A DNA stretch of 64,000 nucleotides from a bacterium (GCA_030646555.1 JAUSKP010000048.1:13238-77237), one strand, 5' to 3'. Counted from the stretch's first letter, positions 1 to 8,856 are shown. Notes: generated by a model not told the origin, from the letters alone. Translations and numbers: made by a program.

Positions 1-509
1 TTTTAGAATTTCTTAAAACCGAATTCCAAACTATAAGAAGCAACAGGCCTTCAGCCAGAATGGTTGAGGACATAAAAGTTGAATATTTTGGCCAATTGAC
101 TCCAATTAAGGCATTGGGTTCTATATCTATAGTTCCGCCGAGAGAAATAAATATTTCGGTTTGGGATGCAACCGTGGCTGGTGCAGTGGCAAAAGCTATT
201 GAAAATTCTTCTTTAAAGATTGGGGCCAGTATTACCGGCAATTTAATTAGGGTAAGTTTGCCATCTTTAACAGAAGAGAGAAGAAAAGAATTGGAAAAAG
301 TTATCAGAAAAATAACAGAGGAAACTAAAATAAAAATTCGTGGCGCTCGAGATGATTCAAATAAGAGTATTAAAAAAATGGAGGACGAGGATGTTTTTTC
401 AGAAGATGTGGCCTTTAAGAAAAAAGAAGAAGTGCAAAAGATTGTAGACAGATACAACGGGGAAGTAGATAAGGTGCTCGGAGCGAAAATTAAGGAGATA
501 TTTGAGTAG
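1..509 (+). CDS. frr: Ribosome recycling factor, 5' end cut by window edge
   Basis: Ribosome recycling factor, which works with EF-G to split the post-termination ribosome. The first ATG in the window (position 60) is not the true start. The same frame is open back to base 3 and encodes RRF-type sequence (FQTIRSNRPSARMVEDIKVE), which aligns with the family's R-T/S-G/N-R-A/P segment just before the conserved V-E-Y-F-G. The first ~25 residues therefore lie outside the window. The C-terminal part has the expected long charged helices (LTEERRKELEKVIRK and following). rseP starts 17 bases downstream on the same strand, an arrangement common in bacteria. Confidence 0.95.
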   Translation, partial: LEFLKTEFQTIRSNRPSARMVEDIKVEYFGQLTPIKALGSISIVPPREINISVWDATVAGAVAKAIENSSLKIGASITGNLIRVSLPSLTEERRKELEKVIRKITEETKIKIRGARDDSNKSIKKMEDEDVFSEDVAFKKKEEVQKIVDRYNGEVDKVLGAKIKEIFE

Positions 510-526
510 GGTTAAAAATAGTTTTT

Positions 527-1546
527 ATGGGAATAATTGTTTTTTTAGGACTTTCTTTTGTTGTTATAGTGCACGAACTTGGGCATTTTTTAATGTCTAA
601 GTTTTTTGGTGTTGCTGTTGAAGAATTTGGAATAGGTTTTCCGCCCAGAATTTGGAGCAAGAAAATAAAAGAAACAATTTATAGCTTCAATTGGATCTTG
701 TGGGGAGGCTTTCTCAAAATAAACGGCTTAAGGTCCGAAGTGGAAAGAAAAGATCTTCCGCCTCACACCAGTTTTATGCGTCAGAGTTTTTGGAAAAAGG
801 CGCTGATAATCGCCGGGGGCGTCATGATAAATTTCTTTTTAGGATGGTTCTTGCTTTTTATAGTTATGACCTTGGGAATCCCGCAGGGTATTTTTGTGGC
901 GGATATAAAGCCCGAGAGCTTGGCTTACTATTCCGGGTTCCAAAAAGGAGATTTAATATTAAATTTTCAGAATGCCGATGAATTCAATAGTTATTTAAAG
1001 GAAAGCGCCGGAAAAGAAGCAGATTTTAAAGTAAAAAGGGATGGTTCTGAAAAGAATATATCAGTTCTTTTTCCGGAAGAAAGCTCTAAAACAGGAGAAA
1101 TATTAGGAATTTATTATAGCGAGACAGGTACGCCAAAAACCGGGATAGTGGAAGGTGTCATTGAAAGTTTTAAAACTGCGTGTGGTTTAGTTATTTCCTA
1201 TCTGGGTGGATATATTTCTTTAATTGGCAGATTATTTACGGATTCTTCGGCTATTCAAAGTTTAGTGGGTCCAGTCGGTCTTTTTGCCATGGGATCATTA
1301 GTTTCTAAAGCGGGACTGGTTTATTTTCTTCAGCTTCTGGCTTTTCTCTCTATAAATCTTGTAATTTTTAATTTTTTGCCATTCCCAATGCTGGATGGCG
1401 GGTGGTTTATAGTGATTTTAATTGAAAAAATAAAAGGTTCTCCTGTAAGCCAAAAAACTGAAATGATAGTGAATGGATTTGGCTTTATTGTTCTTTTTTC
1501 TTTATTTGTATTTACGACAATTAAGGACGTGATCGGTCTTTTTTAG
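527..1546 (+). CDS. rseP: Site-2 protease, RseP/M50 family
   Basis: Membrane-embedded zinc metalloprotease of the S2P/M50B family, which cleaves transmembrane segments such as those of anti-sigma factors. The zinc motif HELGH is at about residues 17-21 inside the first membrane segment. The second conserved motif is near residues 285-292 (PFPMLDGG), where the Asp is the third zinc ligand. A single PDZ domain lies between the two (roughly 110-185); E. coli RseP has two. The C-terminus is a membrane segment. At 339 aa this is the compact Gram-positive-like form. It follows frr and precedes proS. No anti-sigma factor substrate is visible in the window. Confidence 0.93.
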   Translation: MGIIVFLGLSFVVIVHELGHFLMSKFFGVAVEEFGIGFPPRIWSKKIKETIYSFNWILWGGFLKINGLRSEVERKDLPPHTSFMRQSFWKKALIIAGGVMINFFLGWFLLFIVMTLGIPQGIFVADIKPESLAYYSGFQKGDLILNFQNADEFNSYLKESAGKEADFKVKRDGSEKNISVLFPEESSKTGEILGIYYSETGTPKTGIVEGVIESFKTACGLVISYLGGYISLIGRLFTDSSAIQSLVGPVGLFAMGSLVSKAGLVYFLQLLAFLSINLVIFNFLPFPMLDGGWFIVILIEKIKGSPVSQKTEMIVNGFGFIVLFSLFVFTTIKDVIGLF

Positions 1547-1592
1547 ATTTGTTTTATCACCGTTTTTCGCTTAAAATATTAGTACTAGTAAA

Positions 1593-2849
1593 ATGAAACA
1601 ATCTCAATTATTTGCAAAGACATCGAGGAAACTTTCTGAAAGTGAGGCATCTAAAAATGCCCAATTTTTACTTAGAGGGGGATTCATAGATAAATCTTCC
1701 GCCGGAGTTTATACCCTGCTTCCTTTGGGCTTGAGAGTTTTAGAAAAAATAAATAAGATTATTCGAGAAGAAATAAATGCCATTGGCGCAGAAGAGCTTT
1801 TGATGCCTTCTTTGATCCAGAAAAAATATTGGGAAAAGTCTGGAAGATGGGGAGTGGATGTTATTTACAAAACTTCAACCGGCACAGAAAATAAAGATAA
1901 AAAAGATTTTGAATATGGCCTTGGCTGGACTCACGAAGAAGTCATCTCGGCCATAGCCGTAAAGTTCATTAATTCTTATAAAGATCTTCCTAAGGCCGCC
2001 TATCAGATTCAAACTAAGTTCAGAGCCGAGGCAAGGCCTCAAGCCGGACTTTTGCGCGGACGCGAATTTTCAATGAAAGACTTGTACAGTTTCCACGAAT
2101 CAAAAGAAGATTTGGATAATTATTATGAAAAAGTTATCAATGCCTACAAAAATATATTTAAGAGACTTGGTCTTAAAACTTTAATTTGTGAAACTGGGGG
2201 CGGGGACTTTACGAAAGAATATACCCATGAATTTCAAGTTCTCAATCCCGCCGGAGAAGATACTATTTTTTATTGCGAAAAGTGCGGTTTCGGCCAAAAT
2301 CAGGAAGTTTATAAGCCCGAAGCTCATAAAAATTGCAAAAATCCAATACAATCTGGCAGAGCTATTGAAGTGGGTAATATTTTCAAGTTGGGAATCAAGT
2401 TTTCCGAAGCTTTTGGAATTTCATTTTTGAATAAAAACGGCGAGAAAAAACCGGTAATAATGGGCTCTTACGGAATTGGACCAACCAGAGTTTTAGGAAC
2501 CATCGTAGAGGAGTTCAGTGATGAATATGGGATTATTTGGCCTGAAACAGTAGCTCCATTTCAAGTTCACTTAGTTGAATTAAGCGGTAAAGATTCGGAT
2601 GGCAAAGTAACTAAGGCAGCTATGGCCTTATATGAAAAACTAGTTAAGAATGATATTGAGGTATTGTATGATGACAGAGACGCTTCAACGGGAGAAAAAC
2701 TTAATGACGCGGATCTGATGGGGATTCCGAATAGGGTGGTAATCAGTGAAAAAACGTTGGCTGCCAAAAAAATTGAATTAAAAATAAGAGGATCCAAAAA
2801 AACTGATCTGATCTCTGAAGCAGAACTAATTAAAATTTTACAAAAATGA
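1593..2849 (+). CDS. proS: Prolyl-tRNA synthetase lacking the editing insertion
   Basis: Class II prolyl-tRNA synthetase, bacterial architecture. Motif 2 is seen near residues 145-170 (R-P-Q-A-G-L-L-R-G-R-E-F, then M-K-D-L-Y-S-F-H). Motif 3 is near 290-305 (G-S-Y-G-I-G-P-T-R). The C-terminal anticodon-binding domain follows (VLYDDRDASTGEKLNDAD). The protein has 418 aa against ~570 for the E. coli enzyme. The sequence runs directly from the motif 2 region to the FYCEKCGF segment, so the ~180-residue INS domain that hydrolyses Ala-tRNA(Pro) is absent. The stop overlaps the mreB start by four bases (ATGA), so the two are probably translationally coupled. Confidence 0.95.
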   Translation: MKQSQLFAKTSRKLSESEASKNAQFLLRGGFIDKSSAGVYTLLPLGLRVLEKINKIIREEINAIGAEELLMPSLIQKKYWEKSGRWGVDVIYKTSTGTENKDKKDFEYGLGWTHEEVISAIAVKFINSYKDLPKAAYQIQTKFRAEARPQAGLLRGREFSMKDLYSFHESKEDLDNYYEKVINAYKNIFKRLGLKTLICETGGGDFTKEYTHEFQVLNPAGEDTIFYCEKCGFGQNQEVYKPEAHKNCKNPIQSGRAIEVGNIFKLGIKFSEAFGISFLNKNGEKKPVIMGSYGIGPTRVLGTIVEEFSDEYGIIWPETVAPFQVHLVELSGKDSDGKVTKAAMALYEKLVKNDIEVLYDDRDASTGEKLNDADLMGIPNRVVISEKTLAAKKIELKIRGSKKTDLISEAELIKILQK

Positions 2850-3892
2850 AAATTTTCGATTATTTTTCAAAAAATATAGGAATTGATCTCGGCACAGCTA
2901 ATTCGCTTATTTATCTGGCCGGCAAAGGCATGGTTATAAACGAGCCTTCAATTGCCGCCATCAATAATAAAACCGGACAAATAGTGGCCATCGGAGAAGA
3001 GGCTAAAAAAATGATTGGCAGAACCCCGCTTCACATTACCGTTATCAGACCGCTTATCAATGGCGTTATTTCTGACTTTGAAATGACCCAAGAAATGCTC
3101 AATTTTTTGCTTAAAAAAGCAGTTGGACCGTCAAATTTTTTAAATTTTAACAAAGCCGTCATAGGCGTACCCAGTAATCTTACTGAAGTTGAGCGTAAAT
3201 CTGTTGAAGATGCGGTGATCGGCGCCGGAGCCAGCAAAGTTTATATCGTTGAAGAGCCACTTTTGGCCGCTTTAGGAGCTAAAATGCCGATAGATGAGCC
3301 AACTTCTAATATGATCATTGATATCGGAGGGGGCACTACTGAAATAGCGGTAATTTCTATGGGCGGCATAGTAAATGCTAAGAGTATTAAAATTGCAGGT
3401 GATAAATTAAATGAAGATATTGTCAGATTTATCCGGGACGAATTTCATTTGGCTATCGGCGAACCTACAGCCGAAGAACTGAAAATAAATATCGGATCAG
3501 CGTTGCCACTAGACCAAAAGATGGACTTGCCCATAAGGGGAAGGGATATGACAACGGGACTTCCAAGAGAAATTATTGTCAGAGATACGCATATCAGAAT
3601 GGCAATTTCTAAATCTTTAAAAATAATCATAGATTCAATAAAAGAAACCATAGAAACGACTCCACCAGAATTAGTCGGAGACGTTCTTAAGAGAGGTATC
3701 TTTATTTGCGGCGGGGGGAGCTTGTTGAAAGGCATAGATAAATTAGTTGAAAAGGAAATAACTGTAACCACCAGAATCGTTGAGGATCCATTAACCTGCG
3801 TTGCAAGGGGGGCCGGAATGATAGCCGAAAATCTCATTAAATATTCTTACCTGGTAAATAATCCTTTGAGACCCAAAGAGATTAAAATATAA
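2846..3892 (+). CDS. mreB: Rod-shape actin homologue MreB
   Basis: Actin-like ATPase that polymerises under the membrane and directs lateral wall growth. The phosphate-1 motif is at the N-terminus (GIDLGTANSLIY), phosphate-2 is near residues 155-165 (IIDIGGGTTEIAV) and the adenosine motif is near 285-295 (CGGGSLLKGID). An amphipathic N-terminus (MKIFDYFSKN) could bind membrane. The length (348 aa) is normal. It heads the mreB-mreC-mreD-mrdA cluster, separated from mreC by 218 bases holding a palindromic repeat and an A+T-rich promoter-like stretch. The presence of the whole set implies a rod-shaped cell with a real peptidoglycan wall. Confidence 0.97.
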   Translation: MKIFDYFSKNIGIDLGTANSLIYLAGKGMVINEPSIAAINNKTGQIVAIGEEAKKMIGRTPLHITVIRPLINGVISDFEMTQEMLNFLLKKAVGPSNFLNFNKAVIGVPSNLTEVERKSVEDAVIGAGASKVYIVEEPLLAALGAKMPIDEPTSNMIIDIGGGTTEIAVISMGGIVNAKSIKIAGDKLNEDIVRFIRDEFHLAIGEPTAEELKINIGSALPLDQKMDLPIRGRDMTTGLPREIIVRDTHIRMAISKSLKIIIDSIKETIETTPPELVGDVLKRGIFICGGGSLLKGIDKLVEKEITVTTRIVEDPLTCVARGAGMIAENLIKYSYLVNNPLRPKEIKI

Positions 3893-3938
3893 GGGCTTTG
3901 TCTGAGTCTTGCGAAGCGAGACGAAGCTACAAAACCTT

Positions 3939-3995
3939 ACCCTGTTAAATAATCCGTCAGTTGACGGATTGCCGCTAGGCGGCATTTAACAGGGT
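3939..3995. repeat. Palindromic repeat with ACCCTGTTAAAT ends, copy 1
   Basis: Perfect 12-bp inverted ends (ACCCTGTTAAAT / ATTTAACAGGGT) enclose two smaller hairpins (ATCCGTCA..TGACGGAT and GCCGC..GCGGC). The same ends recur at 18501-18559 around a different core, inside the GT4 coding sequence. This copy lies between mreB and mreC, where it could also stop or stabilise the mreB transcript; no T-run follows it. Confidence 0.85.
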
Positions 3996-4110
3996 GCTCA
4001 AATTTATTAGCCCGCTAAAATAGTTAACTGATTTAGTTAAAAAACAAAAAATCTAGATATTATGTGCTATTATCAAAAATTTATAATTAATTTAGCAGGA
4101 TAAATTTGGC

Positions 4111-4797
4111 ATGATCTTTATCCGTTTTGCGATAATTGCGGTCTTGCTGATTTTATTATTCAGTAATAATTTAATTTTTGTTAAAAATTTATTTTCACCT
4201 TCATTAAACGCTAAAAATGAAATTGAAAGATTGGCGCTAGAAAATGATTCTTTAAAAACAGAGCTTTATATTGCTGAAAATCTAAGCGGAAAAGAGCTTA
4301 GCGACGGCAAATGGGAGTATTTTTATTCAAAGATATTTTCTTCTTATCCGTTCAATGATCAAAATTTGATAGGCATAGCTAGCGGTGAAATAAGCGGCAT
4401 TCAGCAGTATCAAGCCGTTGCTGCCGCCCCAGGTGTTTTATTGGGGCAGATCATAAAAGTTAATAAAAATACCGCTCTAGTCAGAACGATTTTTGATAAG
4501 GATTTCATTGCTGCCGTTAAAATTGGGGAGAATAAAACCGACGCTTTATTGAAAGGAGGCATTCCTCCGACTCTGGAGATGATTGAGAAAAGTAAAACCA
4601 TTAAAAATGGGGAAGTTGTTTATAATGCGGATAAAAATTATCCATATGGCTTTAAGTTAGGTGAGGTTCAAATAGTTGAAAATAAAAATACAGATACTGC
4701 CGGATTATTTCAAAAAGCATATCTAAGAGTCGATTACAGCATCGCCTTGTTAGAAGATGCCTTAATCATAAAAAACTTTGAAGTTCTAAAAAATTAA
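4111..4797 (+). CDS. mreC: Rod-shape-determining protein MreC
   Basis: Bitopic scaffold protein of the elongasome. One N-terminal transmembrane segment (about residues 3-22) is followed by a short coiled coil (NEIERLALENDSLKTELYIAE). Then comes the extracytoplasmic MreC beta domain, with the typical V-A-A-A-P-G-V-L-L-G-Q-I and later P-Y-G-F-K-L-G-E-V segments. At 228 aa it is shorter than E. coli MreC (~367 aa). It is followed 16 bases later by mreD. A GATAAA box lies six bases before the ATG and a TATAAT lies further upstream, so it may have its own promoter. Confidence 0.92.
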   Translation: MIFIRFAIIAVLLILLFSNNLIFVKNLFSPSLNAKNEIERLALENDSLKTELYIAENLSGKELSDGKWEYFYSKIFSSYPFNDQNLIGIASGEISGIQQYQAVAAAPGVLLGQIIKVNKNTALVRTIFDKDFIAAVKIGENKTDALLKGGIPPTLEMIEKSKTIKNGEVVYNADKNYPYGFKLGEVQIVENKNTDTAGLFQKAYLRVDYSIALLEDALIIKNFEVLKN

Positions 4798-4813
4798 TTT
4801 ATATTGATCTAGT

Positions 4814-5269
4814 ATGAAAGAGAGGATGGCATTTTTTTTAGACATAACGTTGGTTTCTATGATCGGTTTAGCGCAGAGCGCCTCTCTTATAATTTTTAGC
4901 GGCGTAAAACCCAATCTTATTTTGGCGGTATTGGTTGTTTTGCTCTTTTCCGAAAAAGAATTTTGGAAATACTTAATTTTAGTCTTGGTCTCTTTAATTT
5001 GTTTAGATTATTCTGTTTTTATCTCAAAAGAAGTGGTTCTTTTTGGAGTAATAATGCTCTCAGCTTTTTATTTTAAAAAATATTTAAGTGAAAATACATA
5101 TTTAAATTTTTTCTTACTCACTTCAATTTTAACAGCAATGCTTTACCTGCTCGTTGATTACAAGTTCATTTTTAACAATTTCGGCTTATTTTTATGGGAA
5201 CTATTTTATAATGTATTAATAAGTTTGGCCTTCGGATTTTTGTATAAAGGATTAAATGGCAAAGAATAA
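4814..5269 (+). CDS. mreD: Rod-shape-determining protein MreD
   Basis: Small polytopic membrane protein of 151 aa with about five hydrophobic segments. MreD sequences diverge strongly, so the call rests on size, topology and its position between mreC and the PBP2 gene. The last 14 bases overlap the start of mrdA, consistent with translational coupling. Confidence 0.85.
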   Translation: MKERMAFFLDITLVSMIGLAQSASLIIFSGVKPNLILAVLVVLLFSEKEFWKYLILVLVSLICLDYSVFISKEVVLFGVIMLSAFYFKKYLSENTYLNFFLLTSILTAMLYLLVDYKFIFNNFGLFLWELFYNVLISLAFGFLYKGLNGKE

Positions 5270-7094
5270 TTTTTCATCAAAGGAAGAAGTTTTTTTTGAA
5301 GAAGCTGTTTTTGACAGCTTTTCTTCGCATAAAAATTTAAATCATTTAGAGCTCCCTGTATCTAAAAAAGCTTTTGCCTTGATCGCTGCGGCGGCAATTT
5401 TAATAGCCGGGGTAGTTTTTTTGAGGGTGTTGTATTTGAGCTCATTTATGGGGGGATTTTATAGCCTCAGATCGGAAGCCAATGTCGGCAAGGAAATTTA
5501 TAATCCGAGCAATAGGGGTATCATTTACGATCGTTATGGAGAACCGTTGGTGGAAAATATTCCGGCTTTTGCTGTTTCTTTAAAAATTAAAGATTTTTCA
5601 GAAAATTCTGAAGCAGAAAAACAAGCCCTTTCCGATATATTAGAGATACCTCTATTAGAAATTGGAAATAAAATTTCCGGTCAGAACATAGAAAGATCCC
5701 CATCTTTTATTTTGGCTAGAGATGTTGATTCAGAAAAAATAATAAGCTTAAAAGCTTTAAATCTAAAAGGCGTTGAAATAATAGACGATTATAAACGCCA
5801 ATATATTGACGGACCGGCTTTTTCTCACGTTTTAGGTTATACAGGTATGAGCGATAAAAGCAATGAAATAATAGGAAAAACCGGAATAGAGCTGTCTTAT
5901 GATGATATTTTAAAAGGGACTGACGGCAAAACTATCGTTTATAGAGATGCAAAGGGCAATATTTTTGATAAAAAGATAGTTGAAGAGCCTAAGAATGGGG
6001 AAAGCATAACGCTCACAATAGACGCTGATCTGCAAAATTATTTTTATAATAGCCTCAACCAAGCATTGATAAATTTAGGAAGAAATTCGGCTGTGGGCCT
6101 AGCTATCAATCCCCAAAATGGAGAAGTTCTGTCCCTTATCAGTCTGCCGAGTTTTGACAATAATATTTTTTCCAGATCGAGAAATAACGCGGAAAAAAAT
6201 AGAATTTTAAATTCTGTCTATGCTCCGCTTTTCAATAAAGCTATTTCCGGCGCTTATACGCCGGCTTCAACCATAAAACCAATGGTGGGACTGGCGGCCT
6301 TAGCAGAGGGTCTTATTGATCCAAAAAAACAAATTCTTTCTATTGGCTATATTGAAATACCAAATCCATATGATTCTACAAAGCCAAGCAGATTTTTAGA
6401 CTGGAAGGCAAATGGCTGGGTGGATCTTTATTCGGCTCTGGCAAGATCCAGCAACGTTTATTTTTACGAAGTTGGCGGAGGATTTGAAGACCAAAAAGGC
6501 TTGGGAATTGATAAGCTTAAAGAGTATTGGCAAAAATTCGGTTTGGGCAAGAAAACAGGAATTGATTTGCCCAGCGAAGCCGAAGGTTTTTTGCCGGATC
6601 CGGTTCAAAAAGAAGCCGATAAAAATGATATTTGGAGAATAGGCGATACATATAACGTCAGTATCGGGCAGGGAGATCTGTTGGTTACGCCAATCCAATT
6701 AATTTCCCAGATTGCGGCCATAGGAAACGGCGGTTATTTTTATAAGCCGCATGTATTAAAAGATGCGGCCAGTGAAACTTTAATAGATTTTAGCAATCTA
6801 GGAAATTATATAAAAGAAATTAAAAGGGGAATGGGCGATGCAGTAAGCAAACATTATGGCACGGCGAATATGCTTAGCAGTATACCAGTGGGCATAGGCG
6901 CTAAAACAGGAAGTTCGCAGGTTTCTAATAATTTGAAAACAAATGCATTTTTTGTAGGATTTATGCCGCTGGAAAATCCGCAAATAGCAATTTTAGTTTT
7001 AATTGAAAATGCGAAAGAAGGCAGTCTGAACGCGGTTCCTGTCGCTAAGGATGTCTTGGAATGGTATTATTGGAACAGAATAGTTAATCTATAA
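5256..7094 (+). CDS. mrdA: Penicillin-binding protein 2, elongation transpeptidase
   Basis: Class B PBP (612 aa) that cross-links new peptidoglycan during elongation. A cytoplasmic N-terminus is followed by one membrane anchor (about residues 42-64), the PBP dimerisation domain (about 80-250) and a C-terminal transpeptidase domain. The catalytic motifs are complete: S-T-I-K with the nucleophile near residue 338 (TPASTIKP), S-S-N near 396 (ARSSNVYF) and K-T-G near 550 (GAKTGSSQV). It ends the mreBCD cluster; the RodA/FtsW-type partner is at 53663-54775. The next gene starts four bases downstream. Confidence 0.95.
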   Translation: MAKNNFSSKEEVFFEEAVFDSFSSHKNLNHLELPVSKKAFALIAAAAILIAGVVFLRVLYLSSFMGGFYSLRSEANVGKEIYNPSNRGIIYDRYGEPLVENIPAFAVSLKIKDFSENSEAEKQALSDILEIPLLEIGNKISGQNIERSPSFILARDVDSEKIISLKALNLKGVEIIDDYKRQYIDGPAFSHVLGYTGMSDKSNEIIGKTGIELSYDDILKGTDGKTIVYRDAKGNIFDKKIVEEPKNGESITLTIDADLQNYFYNSLNQALINLGRNSAVGLAINPQNGEVLSLISLPSFDNNIFSRSRNNAEKNRILNSVYAPLFNKAISGAYTPASTIKPMVGLAALAEGLIDPKKQILSIGYIEIPNPYDSTKPSRFLDWKANGWVDLYSALARSSNVYFYEVGGGFEDQKGLGIDKLKEYWQKFGLGKKTGIDLPSEAEGFLPDPVQKEADKNDIWRIGDTYNVSIGQGDLLVTPIQLISQIAAIGNGGYFYKPHVLKDAASETLIDFSNLGNYIKEIKRGMGDAVSKHYGTANMLSSIPVGIGAKTGSSQVSNNLKTNAFFVGFMPLENPQIAILVLIENAKEGSLNAVPVAKDVLEWYYWNRIVNL

Positions 7095-7098
7095 TAAA

Positions 7099-8523
7099 AT
7101 GTTCGATCTCATACCTTTAATTAAAGCAATCGGATATCTCGGTATTTTTATAATTGTTTTTGCCGAATCAGGGCTTTTTATCGGATTTTTTTTGCCGGGA
7201 GACAGCCTGATTTTTACGGCCGGTTTTTTGGCATCCCAAGGATTTTTAAATATTTGGGATCTGATATTTTTAATATTTATCGCTGCCGTTATTGGCGATA
7301 ATTTTGGCTATGCTTTCGGAAAAAAAGTTGGCCCCATGATATTCAAAAGAGAGGATTCATTTTTATTCCATAAAGATAATTTAAACAAAGCTAAGATGTT
7401 TTATGAGAAATATGGCGGAAAGGCGATAATTCTGGCGAGGTTTATGCCAGGCATTAGGACGTTTGCTCCAATTTTAGCTGGAGTCGGAAAAATGCAGTAC
7501 AGCAAATTTTTATCATTCAATATTATTGGCGGAGCTCTTTGGGGCATTGGATTACCTTTGCTTGGATACTATTTAGGGAACGTTATTCCAAATATAGACA
7601 GGTATATTGTCTTTATAGTTCTTTTAATCATATTTATTTCAGTTTCCCCTATGATTTGGCACGTTGTAAAAGACAAAGCTACCAGGGATCGCATTTTAAA
7701 TACTTTGTTAAACGCCCTGCATACTAAAGCAACAAAATATGCGGGCAAATTGGTTGTTTTTAACTGGAAAATGAATCCGGAAACTTTAGAAAGCGCGATA
7801 GATATGGCAAGAAAAAGTGATCATAAAAATATCGTGGTTGCGCCGCCGTTCGTATTTATTGAAGAAATTGGAAAAATTATTAAAACAGCCAAACTTGGAG
7901 CCCAGGACTTATTTTATAAAAATACAAATGGAGGATCTTTTACGGGGGAAATATCTGCGTCAGAACTTGTTAATTTAGGAGTAAAATATGCAATTATCGG
8001 TCATTCGGAAAGACGGGCTATGGGTGAAAGCGATGAAATAATATCTAAAAAAATAAAAACGGCATTGGATAACGGGCTTATTCCAATACTTTGCGTGGGC
8101 GAATCCAAAAAAGAATCAGGAAGTATGAATAATGAATTAAGCGTTTCATCGAAAGAGTTTGTCAGGGATCAATTAGAAAAAGACCTATTTCTTATTCGTA
8201 ATTCATCATTCTCAATTCACAATTCTCTCATCGTCGCCTACGAACCAATTTGGGCAATCGGCACCGGGAATAATTGTTCTCCGGAAGTTGCTCTGGAAAT
8301 GATCAAATTTATTAAAAGTCTTTCCGGGTCATTAGCTCCGGCGCTCGCTAAAAGCGAGGTCGGAGTCCCGACCGCTGAGCGCGTCGGGATTGTTGGTTGT
8401 AGGTTGTTAGTTTTATATGGCGGCTCCGTTAACTCAAAAAATATAAGTGATTTTCTTAAATATAAGGAGATAGATGGAGTTTTGGTTGGGGGAGCAAGTT
8501 TAGATCCAAAACTATTTTTTTGA
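7099..8523 (+). CDS. tpiA: Fusion of DedA membrane protein and triosephosphate isomerase
   Basis: One open frame joins two unrelated families. Residues ~1-200 are a DedA/SNARE-associated membrane protein (E-S-G-L-F-I-G-F-F-L-P-G and L-A-R-F-M-P-G-I-R motifs, several membrane segments). Residues ~215-474 are triosephosphate isomerase, the glycolytic enzyme that interconverts DHAP and G3P. All TIM landmarks are kept: N-W-K-M-N (catalytic Lys), I-I-G-H-S-E-R-R (His), A-Y-E-P-I-W-A-I-G-T-G (Glu) and L-Y-G-G-S-V (phosphate loop). Near residues 413-432 a palindromic repeat is translated in frame. The frame stops at a run of seven T (8515-8521), before the usual last helix. One T fewer would continue as EKIEIHIF, so an indel or slippage is possible there. 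No Shine-Dalgarno or ATG marks a separate TIM start; a TTG at 7750 is the only candidate. Confidence 0.88.
   Translation: MFDLIPLIKAIGYLGIFIIVFAESGLFIGFFLPGDSLIFTAGFLASQGFLNIWDLIFLIFIAAVIGDNFGYAFGKKVGPMIFKREDSFLFHKDNLNKAKMFYEKYGGKAIILARFMPGIRTFAPILAGVGKMQYSKFLSFNIIGGALWGIGLPLLGYYLGNVIPNIDRYIVFIVLLIIFISVSPMIWHVVKDKATRDRILNTLLNALHTKATKYAGKLVVFNWKMNPETLESAIDMARKSDHKNIVVAPPFVFIEEIGKIIKTAKLGAQDLFYKNTNGGSFTGEISASELVNLGVKYAIIGHSERRAMGESDEIISKKIKTALDNGLIPILCVGESKKESGSMNNELSVSSKEFVRDQLEKDLFLIRNSSFSIHNSLIVAYEPIWAIGTGNNCSPEVALEMIKFIKSLSGSLAPALAKSEVGVPTAERVGIVGCRLLVLYGGSVNSKNISDFLKYKEIDGVLVGGASLDPKLFF
8336..8390. repeat. Palindromic repeat inside the TIM coding sequence
   Basis: Nested inverted sequences (GCGCTCGCTAAAAGCGAGGTC and GTCCCGACCGCTGAGCGCGTCGGGA) lie between the last helix and the phosphate-loop strand of TIM. 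They encode APALAKSEVGVPTAERVG in frame, which has no counterpart in ordinary TIM sequences. Confidence 0.8.
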
Positions 8524-8569
8524 AAAAATCGAAATCCATATTTTTTAATTTTATTTTTCCTTCCCATCT

Positions 8570-8664
8570 GTCATTGCGAGGAGTCTGCGACGTGGCAATC
8601 CAGTTCTTTTTCTAGATTCCAGCCGTAGTTTACCCTCGAGCTACATCGGGGGCTGGAATGACAG
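8570..8664. repeat. Composite TCATTGCGAG / GGAATGACAG repeat
   Basis: This starts with the dispersed TCATTGCGAGGAG..GTGGCAATC half-palindrome and continues with ATTCCAGCC..GGCTGGAATGACAG. It fills most of the gap after the DedA-TIM gene. Both families recur more than ten times in the window. Confidence 0.85.
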
Positions 8665-8722
8665 AAAAATTATATGTTATTATATAATTGTATTGAGTAT
8701 TTAAATATAAATAAAAAAATGG

Positions 8723-8856
8723 ATCCCGCACATAACAAAGATAATTAATTTGTATGTGCAGATTCAAAAATAAAGTAATAAAGTCGTTTAAAATAATAAT
8801 TAATAAAAACAGAGAGTAAGAAAGCTTTGTTTTCAAATCTTTGTTATGTGCGGGAT
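8723..8856. repeat. Inverted-repeat element covering a start codon, copy 1
   Basis: Perfect 20-bp arms (ATCCCGCACATAACAAAGAT at 8723-8742 and its reverse complement at 8837-8856) enclose 94 A+T-rich bases. The right arm holds both candidate ATG codons of the SIMPL gene (8846 and the first two bases of 8855). If transcribed, the arms would pair and bury the start site. A second copy with 16-bp arms is at 59164-59272. Together with the repeat at 8570-8664 this accounts for the 331 bases between the DedA-TIM and SIMPL genes; I see no other gene there. Confidence 0.85.
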
